Shown piece after piece: positions 42,761 through 52,160 of a DNA stretch of 64,000 nt. The DNA lies in the NCBI RefSeq assembly GCF_003201605.1, contig NZ_QJJR01000004.1:62001-126000 (forward strand), read 5' to 3'. Origin of the DNA: Streptohalobacillus salinus (GTDB taxonomy: Bacteria > Bacillota > Bacilli > Bacillales > Amphibacillaceae). A program made the translations under genes and the position numbers. The first letter of the stretch is position 1. Every line of letters starts with the position of its first letter. Under the pieces are notes generated by a model, which did no database searches, was not told where the DNA came from, and saw only the letters and a list, made by a program, of their open reading frames with translations.

Positions 42761-43744
42761 ATGACAAAACATAAAGCAGTGGGGTTAACAGATGATGAAG
42801 TATTAGCGATGTACCGTTTGGTATTAGCGGCAAGACGTGTTGATGAACGGATGTGGATTTTAAATCGTGCTGGAAAAATTCCCTTTGTGGTTTCTTGTCA
42901 AGGACAAGAAGTTGCTCAAGTAGCGGCAAGCTTTGCTTTAGAGAAAGGATCTGATTATACCGCACCTTACTACAGAGATGTTGGTGTTGTCCTTGCGATG
43001 GGAATGACCATTAAAGAATTGATGTTACAAGCATATGCAAAAGCAAGTGATCCTAACTCAGGTGGTCGCCAAATGCCCGGGCACTTTGGCTGCAAACGCC
43101 TAAAAATGTTATCAGGATCCTCACCCGTTACGACACAAATTCCGCATGCAGTGGGAATAGGACTTGCATTAAAGATGAACAAGGAAAAGGCTGTTTCTTT
43201 TGTGTCATTAGGTGAGGGCTCAAGTAATCAGGGGGATTTTCATGAAGGGCTAAACTTCGCAAGTGTTCATAAATTACCTGCGATAGTGTTTGTTGAAAAT
43301 AATCAATATGCTATTTCTGTAGGTTTGGATAAGCAAGTGGCTTGTAAACAAATATCGGATCGTGCAATTGGTTATGGTATGCATGGTGAGACAATTGATG
43401 GTAATGATCCATTTGCCGTTTATAAGGCCGTTAAAGACGCACGCACGCGTGCAATTGAAGGTGAAGGTCCAAGTTTAATTGAAGCACTAACTTATCGTTT
43501 AACACCTCATTCAAGTGATGATAATGATATGACCTATCGGACAAAAGAAGAAGTTGATGCTGCAAAAGCTCGCGATGGTTTCATAACGTTTAGAGAATAT
43601 TTAGTTGAACAAAATATTTTGACGGAGTCTGTTGAAAGTGACATGGAACAAGCAATAAAAGAAGAAATCAATCAGGCAACAATTGAAGCAGAAGAGGAGC
43701 CGTATGCGAGTGCTGAAACACTCTTTGATGCGGTGTATCAGTAG
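42761..43744 (+). CDS. bkdAA: Branched-chain 2-oxoacid dehydrogenase E1 alpha
   Basis: A 327-residue thiamine-diphosphate-dependent E1 alpha subunit that decarboxylates 2-oxoacids of Leu, Ile and Val. The ThDP/Mg motif (LGEGSSNQGDFHEGLNFAS) is near residue 157 and the phosphorylation-loop-like region YRLTPHSSDD near 255. ATG 42761 lies 8 bases after AAGGAGG; the frame opens earlier at 42740. The product supplies branched acyl-CoA primers for iso and anteiso fatty acids. Confidence 0.94.
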   Translation: MTKHKAVGLTDDEVLAMYRLVLAARRVDERMWILNRAGKIPFVVSCQGQEVAQVAASFALEKGSDYTAPYYRDVGVVLAMGMTIKELMLQAYAKASDPNSGGRQMPGHFGCKRLKMLSGSSPVTTQIPHAVGIGLALKMNKEKAVSFVSLGEGSSNQGDFHEGLNFASVHKLPAIVFVENNQYAISVGLDKQVACKQISDRAIGYGMHGETIDGNDPFAVYKAVKDARTRAIEGEGPSLIEALTYRLTPHSSDDNDMTYRTKEEVDAAKARDGFITFREYLVEQNILTESVESDMEQAIKEEINQATIEAEEEPYASAETLFDAVYQ

Positions 43745-43757
43745 GGAGGTAAACATA

Positions 43758-44741
43758 GTGGCAGTGATTTCATATATAGAAGCGATAAATCGAGCAATGC
43801 GGGAAGAGATGGAACGTGATGAGCGTGTCTTTATATTAGGTGAGGATGTCGGTAAACGCGGCGGTGTATTTAAAGCAACTGAAGGTCTTCACGAACAATT
43901 TGGAGATGAGCGTGTGATGGATACACCGTTGGCAGAATCAGCAATTGCTGGTGTTGGTATTGGAGCAGCGATGTACGGGATGATTCCAGTAGCCGAAATT
44001 CAATTTGCAGACTTCATTTTGCCGGCTGTTAATCAGATTGTTTCTGAAGCAGCTAAATTACGTTATCGTTCAAATAACGATTGGACATGTCCGATTACGA
44101 TTCGTGCACCATATGGTGGTGGGGTACATGGTGCTTTATATCACTCACAATCGATTGAAGCAATCTTTGCTTCACAGCCAGGTTTAAAAATTGTTATGCC
44201 CTCAACACCGAGCGATGCATTAGGGTTGTTGAAAGCAGCTATCCGAGACCCGGATCCGGTCTTATTTTTCGAACATAAACGAGCCTATCGTTTATTAAAA
44301 GAAGAGGTTGCTGATGATCAAGATGTGATTGAAATAGGGAAAGCGAATCGTGTCTTGGAAGGTGAAGATATCACGGTGATTACGTATGGCTTATGTGTTG
44401 AATTTGCTAAACAAGCAGCTGAGGAATTAAAGGAGACGGGTGTCTCAACAGAATTGATTGATCTAAGATGTGTTTACCCACTCGATAAAGAGACAATCAT
44501 TGAAGCGAGTAAAAAAACAGGAAAAGTACTTTTAATTACAGAAGATAATAAAGAAGGTTCAATCATTAGTGAAGTGGCTGCGATAGTTGGTGAAGAATGT
44601 CTATTTGATTTAGATGCGCCGATTACACGCCTTGCAGCACCGAACGTGCCAGCTATGCCATATGCACCACCATTAGAAAAAGCTTTTATGGTTGACCAAG
44701 AAAAAATAAAAAGCGCAATGTTGAAGCTTGCTCAGTTTTAA
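43758..44741 (+). CDS. bkdAB: Branched-chain 2-oxoacid dehydrogenase E1 beta
   Basis: A 327-residue E1 beta partner of BkdAA. It has the N-terminal INRAMREEMERDERVFILGEDVG, the KATEGL motif, DTPLAESAIAGVGIG and PYGGGVHGALYHSQS. The start is taken as GTG 43758, 6 bases after AGGGAGGT; longer in-frame starts lie in bkdAA and show no similarity to the family. It is 13 bp downstream of bkdAA. Confidence 0.94.
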   Translation: MAVISYIEAINRAMREEMERDERVFILGEDVGKRGGVFKATEGLHEQFGDERVMDTPLAESAIAGVGIGAAMYGMIPVAEIQFADFILPAVNQIVSEAAKLRYRSNNDWTCPITIRAPYGGGVHGALYHSQSIEAIFASQPGLKIVMPSTPSDALGLLKAAIRDPDPVLFFEHKRAYRLLKEEVADDQDVIEIGKANRVLEGEDITVITYGLCVEFAKQAAEELKETGVSTELIDLRCVYPLDKETIIEASKKTGKVLLITEDNKEGSIISEVAAIVGEECLFDLDAPITRLAAPNVPAMPYAPPLEKAFMVDQEKIKSAMLKLAQF

Positions 44742-44760
44742 TTGAAGGGATGTGACATGA

Positions 44761-46011
44761 ATGATAAAGACAATAACGATGCCACAACTTGGTGAAAGCG
44801 TAACAGAGGGCACCATTAGTCAATGGTTAATAAAAAAAGGCGATGTCGTTGAATTATATCAACCTTTACTTGAAGTTATGACCGATAAAGTGAATGCAGA
44901 AGTCCCTTCAAGTTTTAGTGGCCAGGTGGAGACACTCTTAGTAGAAGAAGGCGAAACGGTAGCGGTAGGCACTGAAATCTGTACGATAGTTGTTGAAGGT
45001 GAAGCACCAACTGGTCGTGACGATAACAATAACGATGCCACTGTCGCTAGTGAAACACAAACAGAAGAGGTTGATTCTAATGCCTCACCACGGTTATCTC
45101 CTGTTGTCATGCGCTTAGCACAAGAGCATCAAGTGCCATTAGACAAAGTGAAGGGAACAGGATCAGGTAGACGTATTACCAAAAAAGATATTCAAGCTTA
45201 CTTAAGTCAAACAGAACATCCTGTGAAGGTAGAGTCAGTTCCTACTGAATCAGAACCAGATATTGCAAAGTCAAAGTGGACGAAAAAAGAAAAACCAAAG
45301 CCATCCTTTACAGCTGATCACGAAATCCCGGTAACTGGAATAAGAAAAGCGATTGCTGAAAACATGGTGCGCTCAACAACAGAAATTCCACACGCATGGA
45401 TGATGATTGAAGTTGATGTCACCAATCTTGTGAATTACCGAAATGCTGAAAAAGAGGCTTTTAAAGCAAGTGAGGGCTATAACCTTTCCTACTTTGCATT
45501 TTTCTTAAATGCTGTCGCAAAAGCATTGAAAAAGTTCCCACAACTTAATAGTTCTTGGCAAGGGGATAAGATTGTTCAGCATAAAGATATTAATTTATCG
45601 ATTGCTGTAGGCAATGATACTGAACTGTATGTCCCAGTGATTAAGAATGTAGATGAAAAGAGTATTAAAGGAATTGCTAAAGAGGTGCATGTGCTTGCCC
45701 ATAAGGCACGCCATGGTCAACTAAGTAAAGCAGATATGGAAGATGGGACATTTACAATGAATAATACTGGAACATTTGGTTCGGTGCAGTCAATGGGCGT
45801 TATTAATTACCCGCAAGCTGCAATTTTACAGGTGGAGTCAATTGTTAAGCGTCCGGTTATTATAAATGACATGTTTGCTGCCAGAGATATGGTGAATTTA
45901 TGTTTGTCACTTGACCATCGAATCTTAGATGGTGTGATTTGTGGTAAATTCATGTCACATGTTAAAGAAATCTTAGAAAATATTTCAGGCGATACGACAC
46001 CAATCTATTAG
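44761..46011 (+). CDS. bkdB: Branched-chain 2-oxoacid dehydrogenase E2 (lipoamide acyltransferase)
   Basis: A 416-residue E2 core. One lipoyl domain (1-80) carries the lipoylated Lys in MTDKVNAEVPS. An acidic linker, a peripheral subunit-binding domain (SPVVMRLAQEHQVPLDKVKGTGSGRRITKKDI, split in the middle of the protein) and the catalytic acyltransferase domain with SLDHRILDG follow. It ends the operon, with a terminator after it. The ptb, bcd, buk and bkdR genes that accompany bkd in Bacillus are absent. Confidence 0.95.
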   Translation: MIKTITMPQLGESVTEGTISQWLIKKGDVVELYQPLLEVMTDKVNAEVPSSFSGQVETLLVEEGETVAVGTEICTIVVEGEAPTGRDDNNNDATVASETQTEEVDSNASPRLSPVVMRLAQEHQVPLDKVKGTGSGRRITKKDIQAYLSQTEHPVKVESVPTESEPDIAKSKWTKKEKPKPSFTADHEIPVTGIRKAIAENMVRSTTEIPHAWMMIEVDVTNLVNYRNAEKEAFKASEGYNLSYFAFFLNAVAKALKKFPQLNSSWQGDKIVQHKDINLSIAVGNDTELYVPVIKNVDEKSIKGIAKEVHVLAHKARHGQLSKADMEDGTFTMNNTGTFGSVQSMGVINYPQAAILQVESIVKRPVIINDMFAARDMVNLCLSLDHRILDGVICGKFMSHVKEILENISGDTTPIY

Positions 46012-46016
46012 AATTG

Positions 46017-46054
46017 AAACACTTCATTTGATGAGAATCAGATGAAGTGTTTTT
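46017..46054 (+). terminator. Rho-independent terminator of the bkd operon
   Basis: AAACACTTCATTTGAT pairs with ATCAGATGAAGTGTTT, followed by Ts. Confidence 0.92.
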
Positions 46055-46144
46055 AATTTGTGAACAATTCTTGGAAACTATTCTAATTTTAAGGTTTGTA
46101 TAGTATAATTGTTAATTGTTTCACATAAGAAAAGGGGTGTACGC

Positions 46145-48133
46145 ATGCGTAAGAAGATTGAGAAAAGAAAAAAAACAGAGAAAAAGCACGAAAAAATTCA
46201 AGGGATGGGTATTAGACAACGGCTATTAATATCATTTGGATTAATTAGTTTACTACCGCTAATGATTGTCGGTGTTTTTATTTTTGTGTTTGCTTCAAAT
46301 GCATTAGAAGAAGAGGTTAGTTTGAAAGTTGAAGAATCGGCGCACTTACATATGGAGACGATTGATCGTTTTATATTTGAACGTATGAATGATATCGAAA
46401 CACTCGTTCAAAGTCATAACTTAAGTTCAAACAACCCCTCAACAAGTGATGTATCTTTTTTGGTGAATAGTTATACATATTTTGATCGATTTGAATATGT
46501 CGATGCGGATGCGATATCAGAATCCGCCTCTGTCGACCCATCAGAAAGTATGTTATCTGATATTGTTTATGATCAGCGATTAAATGATTATGTACTTAAT
46601 TTCTATCAGGAAATAGGCGCAGATCAATTTCTTGTTGGAACGATGTCCATCAGTCATATTTGGCAAGAAGTTAATGCTATCGTTTCTGAAACATCAACGG
46701 TCGAATTAATTAATCGTGAAGGGGAGAAATTAGCAGATACAGTATCAACTGCTTCAGTTACTGAGGAAGATAGTGTTGCAACGCTTGACTACGATTCACC
46801 ACTGTATCAATCAATTGAGACATTAGATGCACAAGCCAATGGTGTCTTTGATTTGGAAGCAAGCAACGGGGTAGATAGCTTAATCGGCTATAGCACAAGT
46901 CAGGGCTATGGCGACTACCAAGGAAATGATTGGATTCTCTTAGTCAGTGAATCAAAAGCAGCCATTTTACAATCGATTGAAACATTACAGATGATTTTAT
47001 TAAGTGTTGCAGGTATAACCTTAGTGCTTGTAATTATTATTACATACTTAATTGCCCAGTCGATTGCACGTCAGGTTAAGTACTTATCTAATGTTGCATC
47101 AAATGTTTCGAAAGGTGATTTAACTCAATCGATACAATTAAAAGCCAAAAGCGAAATTAAACAATTAAGCGATGCGCTTATTGTGATGGTCAAAGAACTG
47201 AATCAGATGGTTACTCAGTCGAAAGCAGTTTCAACAACGATTGATAATCAGTCATCTGCACTTAAAAAGCGAAGTGAAGAGCTATCAACGGGCTTAGAGC
47301 AAGTGGCTAGAACGATTCATGAGCTTGCCAAAGGTGCAGAATCGGAAGCTTATTACACAACAGAAATGACTGAGAAAACACGCGATTTAGAACAAGCAGT
47401 TACGGTCATTAAAGAAGAAACGAACCATTTAACAACACATGCAGATGATGTTAAAAAAATTACGACAGATGGTATCAATCAAATGACACGTTCCGTTTCT
47501 CAAATGGGTGCGATTAATACAGACGTGGTTGAATCAAATACGCGAATGGACGCATTAAATCTAAAAACGCAAGCAGTCGAGCAATTAACGACATTAATCA
47601 ACGATATCTCGGCCCAAACAAATTTGTTAGCACTTAATGCGGCCATTGAAGCTGCACGTGCAGGTGAAGCAGGTAAAGGCTTTAGTGTTGTTGCGGATGA
47701 AATTAGAAAATTAGCTGAACAAGTAAGTGACTCGGCAGTAGAAATTCAAACCGTTGTTAAAGAAATGACGGCAGAGTCCACACTGGTAAAAGCATCTTTA
47801 ACTGAGACTGAATTAGAAGCAGAAAAAGGAATGGCAGAATTAAAAACAATGCAGGGCTATTTCACTAAAATCAACGAACAAATCAAGCAAATTAATCAAT
47901 CAGTTGCTGTCGTTGACCAAAAAGTCGATGGCATTCAAGGGCAAACGGAATCCATTCATAGTGGCATTCAAGACATTTCTGCAATTTCCGAAGAAAGTTT
48001 GGCGAGTATCGAAGAAACTACAGCCATTATTGAACAACAAAAAACGTCGGCTCAACAGTTAAATGAAGATGCAGATCAATTAAAAATACAGGCGTTTGAA
48101 CTCGATCAATCCATGAAATCATTTGAGCTATAA
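46145..48133 (+). CDS. Methyl-accepting chemotaxis protein
   Basis: A 662-residue chemoreceptor. A very basic start ([15 protein letters not shown]) precedes the first membrane segment (about 28-50). An acidic extracellular sensor of about 230 residues, probably of the Cache type, follows, then a second membrane segment (about 285-307), HAMP, and the signalling domain with the hairpin tip [26 protein letters not shown]. The ligand is unknown. AAAGGGGTG precedes ATG 46145. No flagellar or other chemotaxis gene is near, so it is a solitary receptor gene. Confidence 0.93.
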   Translation: MRKKIEKRKKTEKKHEKIQGMGIRQRLLISFGLISLLPLMIVGVFIFVFASNALEEEVSLKVEESAHLHMETIDRFIFERMNDIETLVQSHNLSSNNPSTSDVSFLVNSYTYFDRFEYVDADAISESASVDPSESMLSDIVYDQRLNDYVLNFYQEIGADQFLVGTMSISHIWQEVNAIVSETSTVELINREGEKLADTVSTASVTEEDSVATLDYDSPLYQSIETLDAQANGVFDLEASNGVDSLIGYSTSQGYGDYQGNDWILLVSESKAAILQSIETLQMILLSVAGITLVLVIIITYLIAQSIARQVKYLSNVASNVSKGDLTQSIQLKAKSEIKQLSDALIVMVKELNQMVTQSKAVSTTIDNQSSALKKRSEELSTGLEQVARTIHELAKGAESEAYYTTEMTEKTRDLEQAVTVIKEETNHLTTHADDVKKITTDGINQMTRSVSQMGAINTDVVESNTRMDALNLKTQAVEQLTTLINDISAQTNLLALNAAIEAARAGEAGKGFSVVADEIRKLAEQVSDSAVEIQTVVKEMTAESTLVKASLTETELEAEKGMAELKTMQGYFTKINEQIKQINQSVAVVDQKVDGIQGQTESIHSGIQDISAISEESLASIEETTAIIEQQKTSAQQLNEDADQLKIQAFELDQSMKSFEL

Positions 48134-48154
48134 ACATAATCGTCATCCACCCAT

Positions 48155-48185
48155 CTCTCACTATTATTGTGTATAATAGTGAGAG
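48155..48185. repeat. Perfect 13-bp inverted repeat overlapping a TATAAT box
   Basis: CTCTCACTATTAT (48155-48167) and ATAATAGTGAGAG (48173-48185) with a 5-nt loop. The right arm contains TATAAT (48172-48177). No T run follows on either strand. It may be the terminator of the chemoreceptor gene or an operator over the promoter of the next gene. Confidence 0.6.
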
Positions 48186-48223
48186 AAAATATTAATCATG
48201 TCGTTTTTTTAGGGGGCGTTTAT

Positions 48224-49177
48224 GTGAAAATTGGATACAGAACATTAAAAACAGCAATTGCTGCACCACTCGCAATTTTAATTGCCGAGCTGTTGCAATT
48301 AGAAGGTGTAGGTTCAGCTGGAATTATCGCGGTGCTTTGTATACAACCAACGCGGAAGCAATCGTTCTTAACTGCTTGGCACCGGATTGCAGCAGGGTTG
48401 CTATCGATTGTATTTGCCTTCGTCATCTTTGAAGGCCTTGGCTATAATCCACTAACTGTCGGTATCTTACTGATTTTATTTATTCCAGTAACAAACTGGT
48501 TGAAAATAGCTCCAGGTATTGTTACGAGCTTAGTAATTTTATTTCATTTTTATGCAGCAGAAACAGTTGATATTCCGCTTGTTATTAATGAGATAGCCTT
48601 AATGTTCATCGGAATTGGCTTGGCACTTATTCTTAACTTATACATGCCAAATCTGGATAATTCGTTTCAAGAAGTTAAAAATCAAGTAGAAGCAAATTAT
48701 CAACAATTATTTCGAGAAATCGCTGGTTTTTTAAGAGGAGACCGAGCGACGCTATCACTAGAATTATTAGCACAAACGCGTCAGCTCTTTAATCAAGCGA
48801 GTGACTTGGTTCAACGTGACCAAGAGAATAATTTTAACCGTCAAGAAAGTTGGCTAAAAAATTATTTTGCAATGCGTGAGATTCAGCTATTAGCACTTGA
48901 ACGTATGGCGAAATTAATTAAACCCAAACTTGTAACTGTTAAACAAGCGCAGCAAATTGCGGACTTGTTTGATGATATGGCTGATGCGATCTATCCGACA
49001 AATCCAGTCCAATATCATCTCGAACAAGTGGATGACTTGCTAAAACGTTTTGAACGTCAAGATTTACCACAAACACGCGAAGAATTCGAAGTGCGGGCGG
49101 ACTTGTTTCAGTTATTAACGGAAATCAATCATTATTTAACCGTTAAAAATCAAACAATTAAAACAGCGAATGAATAA
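48224..49177 (+). CDS. FUSC/aromatic-acid-exporter family membrane protein (YqjA-like)
   Basis: A 317-residue protein. Its N-terminal half has about five hydrophobic helices (GYRTLKTAIAAPLAILIAELL, then GIIAVLCIQPTRKQS), the hallmark of the ArAE/FUSC group. A cytoplasmic helical half of about 170 residues corresponds to the YqjA C-terminal domain. Substrates are unknown. GTG 48224 is used, 6 bases after AGGGGGCG. By position near bkd and polY it matches Bacillus yqjA. Confidence 0.85.
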   Translation: MKIGYRTLKTAIAAPLAILIAELLQLEGVGSAGIIAVLCIQPTRKQSFLTAWHRIAAGLLSIVFAFVIFEGLGYNPLTVGILLILFIPVTNWLKIAPGIVTSLVILFHFYAAETVDIPLVINEIALMFIGIGLALILNLYMPNLDNSFQEVKNQVEANYQQLFREIAGFLRGDRATLSLELLAQTRQLFNQASDLVQRDQENNFNRQESWLKNYFAMREIQLLALERMAKLIKPKLVTVKQAQQIADLFDDMADAIYPTNPVQYHLEQVDDLLKRFERQDLPQTREEFEVRADLFQLLTEINHYLTVKNQTIKTANE

Positions 49178-49187
49178 GCAAATAATA

Positions 49188-49232
49188 GAAACCCCTTAAC
49201 CAGATGGTTAAGGGGCTTCATGTTTGATTTTT
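49188..49232. terminator. Terminator hairpin between the yqjA-like gene and the Prli42-like gene
   Basis: CCCCTTAACC (49192-49201) and GGTTAAGGGG (49206-49215). T-rich sequence follows on the plus strand at a short distance, and the convergent minus-strand gene ends at 49232. Confidence 0.75.
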
Positions 49233-49369
49233 TAAATTAAGAAATATAGACCTGAAGTCACTAATGAGCCAACCATTGCGACAATCATAATGTAGACAAT
49301 GATTTTATTGCGACGTTCACGTTTTGAAGGCTTACGCGGTACTTGTTTATTGTGAGTTGTTTTAGTCAT
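49232..49369 (-). CDS. Prli42-like small membrane protein (stressosome anchor)
   Basis: A 45-residue protein. A basic N-terminus (MTKTTHNKQVPRKPSKRERR) leads into one membrane helix, NKIIVYIMIVAMVGSLVTSGLYFLI. Size, topology and the IVYxMI helix fit Prli42, the miniprotein reported to tether the stressosome (RsbR) to the membrane in Listeria. AGGAGGT stands 7 bases before ATG 49369, supporting a real gene. No sigB or rsb genes are in the window, so a functional link is unproven. Confidence 0.7.
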   Translation of the reverse strand: MTKTTHNKQVPRKPSKRERRNKIIVYIMIVAMVGSLVTSGLYFLI

Positions 49370-49524
49370 GATTATTACCTCCTTTGACAGGACATTCTAT
49401 TTGTATTTTAGCTTGAATTGCTTAAACTTACAAGTAATTGATACGAAAATATATCAAATTGACAAAATCACCTTAAGTAAGCTAACGTAGTAACGTAGAA
49501 AAGAATAAGAAGAGGAGCATACAA

Positions 49525-50646
49525 ATGATAAACAAAGCCAGATTAGTTAAAGATTTTTTGAATTGGATACAAATCGACTCAGAAACTGGGGATGAAGCGA
49601 ACATTCAGCAATTATTAAAAAAGAAATTCGAGTACTTAGGGCTTGAGGTAGAGGAAGATAATGCTAAAGAAAAAACAGGCTTTGGTGCGAATAATTTAAT
49701 TTGTACCTTGCCCGGAAATCCAAAGTATCCGATGATTTATTTCACGGCGCATATGGACACCGTTGTTCCCGGAAAAGGCGTAAAACCAATTGTTACTGAA
49801 GAAGAAATCACCTCTGATGGAACAACCATCCTGGGCGCAGACGATAAAACGGGGATAGCAGCTATTATTGAGACCATTCAAGTGCTTAAAGATGAGAACA
49901 TTGACCATGGTCCGATTCAGTTTGTCATAACGGTAGGTGAAGAGTCTGGTCTAGTTGGTGCGAAAGCTTTGGAACGTTCCATGATTAAAGCAAAGTTTGG
50001 TTATGCCTTAGATAGTGATGGTCCAGTAGGAAACATTATTGTAGCAGCACCAACTCAAATGAAACTATTAGCAACAGTCCGTGGGAAGACTGCACATGCG
50101 GGAATTGCTCCTGAAAAAGGAATTTCAGCGATTACAATGGCCGCAAAAGCGATTGCGAAAATGCCTTTGGGCAGAATTGATAAAGAAACAACTGCCAATA
50201 TTGGTCGCTTCCAAGGAGGCCAAAAGACAAATATTGTTTGTGATGAAGTTGAAATTCTAGCAGAAGCGCGCTCACTTGAACCAGCAAAAGTTCAAGGACA
50301 AATTGATAAAATGATTGAAGCTTTTGAATCCGTTGCATCAGAAATGGGAGGTAGTGTGGAAGTTGAAACGGATGTGATGTATCCTGGTTTTAAACAGGTT
50401 GATGGCGACCTAGTTGTTGAGATAGCTAAACGTGCAGCGAAAGCAATTAATCGTACGCCTGTTTTAAAAACAAGTGGTGGCGGAAGTGATGCAAATATTA
50501 TTGCTGGATTTGGTATTCCAACCGTTAATTTAGCTGTTGGTTACCGAGATATCCATACTAAAAGTGAAACCATGCCGATTGATGAGCTCGTTAAAGTCAC
50601 TGAAATGGTATTGGCCGTTATTGAAGAAGTGAAAAGCGAGCGTTAA
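49525..50646 (+). CDS. M20 family peptidase T-like enzyme (YqjE type)
   Basis: A 373-residue zinc exopeptidase. Metal-site motifs are FTAHMDTVVPG near residue 76, LGADDKTGIAAI near 110, the catalytic Glu in VGEESGLVGA near 142, and ALDSDGP near 163. The dimerisation domain covers about 180-285. It resembles PepT-type tripeptidases and Bacillus YqjE; the exact peptide preference is not known. AGAGGAG precedes ATG 49525. Confidence 0.9.
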   Translation: MINKARLVKDFLNWIQIDSETGDEANIQQLLKKKFEYLGLEVEEDNAKEKTGFGANNLICTLPGNPKYPMIYFTAHMDTVVPGKGVKPIVTEEEITSDGTTILGADDKTGIAAIIETIQVLKDENIDHGPIQFVITVGEESGLVGAKALERSMIKAKFGYALDSDGPVGNIIVAAPTQMKLLATVRGKTAHAGIAPEKGISAITMAAKAIAKMPLGRIDKETTANIGRFQGGQKTNIVCDEVEILAEARSLEPAKVQGQIDKMIEAFESVASEMGGSVEVETDVMYPGFKQVDGDLVVEIAKRAAKAINRTPVLKTSGGGSDANIIAGFGIPTVNLAVGYRDIHTKSETMPIDELVKVTEMVLAVIEEVKSER

Positions 50647-50657
50647 ACACAAACAAA

Positions 50658-50695
50658 CACGAGAGCTTAGCAGTTTAAATTGCTAAGCTCTCGTG
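50658..50695 (+). terminator. Strong hairpin after the peptidase gene
   Basis: CACGAGAGCTTAGCA (50658-50672) and TGCTAAGCTCTCGTG (50681-50695) form a perfect 15-bp stem. There is no T run; the promoter of the next gene starts immediately after. Confidence 0.6.
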
Positions 50696-50718
50696 CTATA
50701 ATTAAAGAACAAATGTTC
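50695..50718 (+). promoter_or_regulatory. Promoter -10 and LexA (SOS) box of the DNA polymerase IV gene
   Basis: An extended -10 (TGCTATAAT; TATAAT at 50697-50702) is followed at once by GAACAAATGTTC (50707-50718). This is a perfect match to the Gram-positive LexA/DinR core GAAC-N4-GTTC. LexA bound here would cover the start point. Confidence 0.85.
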
Positions 50719-50734
50719 TTTGGGGGAAGTCGAA

Positions 50735-51985
50735 ATGTCAAAATGGTATCCGAAAAATGGTCGTGTTATTTTTCATGTTGATATGAATAGTTTTTATGCG
50801 TCTGTTGAAATGGCATATGATCCGTCATTAAAAACCAAAGCGATCGCAATTGCTGGTAACCCAGAAGAGCGACGAGGAATTATTGTTACTAGTAGTTACG
50901 AAGCCCGAGCCAAAGGTGTCAAAACAACCATGCCGCTCTGGCAAGCTCGACGTCTATGCCCAGAACTGATTGTACTGCCACCGAATTTTGAACGGTACCG
51001 AAAAATGTCGCGTGAACTGTTTAAAATAATGGCTGAAATTACTGATCTTGTTCAACCTGTTTCAATAGATGAAGGCTACATTGATGTGACGGATTGCAGT
51101 CATCTTGGTTCACCAATTGAGATTGCTTCCCAGTTACAGCAGCGGCTTAAAGCTGAGCTCGATTTACCTTGTAGTATCGGTATTGCACCCAATAAGTTTT
51201 TAGCTAAAATGGGTTCAGATATGAAGAAACCAATGGGGATTACAATTATTCGAAAGCGAGAACTTAAAGATGTATTATGGCCGTTAGATATCGGAGAAAT
51301 GCATGGTGTAGGCGAAAAGACAAAAGCTAAATTTAATGATCAAAATATCTATACGATTCAAGACCTTGTTGATGCTGATCCTTATCTATTAAAGCGCGTA
51401 TTTGGTGTCAACGGCGTCCGACTTCAACAAAAGGCAAAGGGAGAAGACAAACGACCTGTTGATCCAGATGCTGTCTTTGAATTTAAAAGCATTGGTAATT
51501 CAGAAACGTTACCAGAGGATACGGTAGAAGAAGCAACGATTTTAGGTTTACTGCGTAAGTTGTCGAAAAAAGTTTCAGAGCGATTAATTAGAAAAGAAGT
51601 GGTTGGTCAAACAGTACAACTTATGATTCGTTATTATGATCGAAAAACAATCACCCGAAGTATCACGCTGGCGAAATTTTTACATCAAGAACAAGCGATT
51701 TACCAGGTGGCCGTTGATTTATTTGAAACACATTGGAATAATGAACCGATTAGACTCTTAGGTGTAACTGTGCAAGGGCTAGTCGATAAATCAGAAATCG
51801 TTGAACAACTCGATTTGTTTCATTATCAAGAAATGTTGAAAGATGAGGGACTGCAACGTACCATTGATCAATTAACGGAGCGTTATGGGAAAACGACGTT
51901 TAAAAAATTGCAGTCAACAACGGAACAACAACCACGCACAAGTTTTCAAAAAGATTTCTTAGATGATTATCGCACATCTAAATAA
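50735..51985 (+). CDS. dinB: DNA polymerase IV (Y-family)
   Basis: A 416-residue translesion polymerase. It has the catalytic DMNSFYASVE near residue 16, YEARAKGVKTTMPLWQARRLCP near 53, and the second acidic site in VSIDEGYIDVT near 108. The helix-hairpin-helix thumb and little-finger domain follow. It lacks an obvious C-terminal beta-clamp motif other than QLDLF near residue 365, which fits a clamp-binding QLxLF motif. GGGGGAAG precedes ATG 50735. The LexA box places it in the SOS regulon. Confidence 0.94.
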   Translation: MSKWYPKNGRVIFHVDMNSFYASVEMAYDPSLKTKAIAIAGNPEERRGIIVTSSYEARAKGVKTTMPLWQARRLCPELIVLPPNFERYRKMSRELFKIMAEITDLVQPVSIDEGYIDVTDCSHLGSPIEIASQLQQRLKAELDLPCSIGIAPNKFLAKMGSDMKKPMGITIIRKRELKDVLWPLDIGEMHGVGEKTKAKFNDQNIYTIQDLVDADPYLLKRVFGVNGVRLQQKAKGEDKRPVDPDAVFEFKSIGNSETLPEDTVEEATILGLLRKLSKKVSERLIRKEVVGQTVQLMIRYYDRKTITRSITLAKFLHQEQAIYQVAVDLFETHWNNEPIRLLGVTVQGLVDKSEIVEQLDLFHYQEMLKDEGLQRTIDQLTERYGKTTFKKLQSTTEQQPRTSFQKDFLDDYRTSK

Positions 51986-52048
51986 TGTGTTGTTTCTGAT
52001 TTCGATCCACAGCGCTAGCTATGAATAAATGGGGGTCATCATGGAAAT

Positions 52049-52095
52049 AGGCTAAGTCGTAGGATTGAATACGACTTAGCCTACTTTTCTTTTTT
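52049..52095. terminator. Rho-independent terminator of dinB
   Basis: AGGCTAAGTCGTA pairs with TACGACTTAGCCT, followed by a T-rich tract. It lies between convergent genes. Confidence 0.9.
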
Positions 52096-52160
52096 GATAC
52101 GAATTAAAAAGCGCATCATTTTTCTTGTCGATCCCAGGTCTTGGATGGGAAGATAACAAC

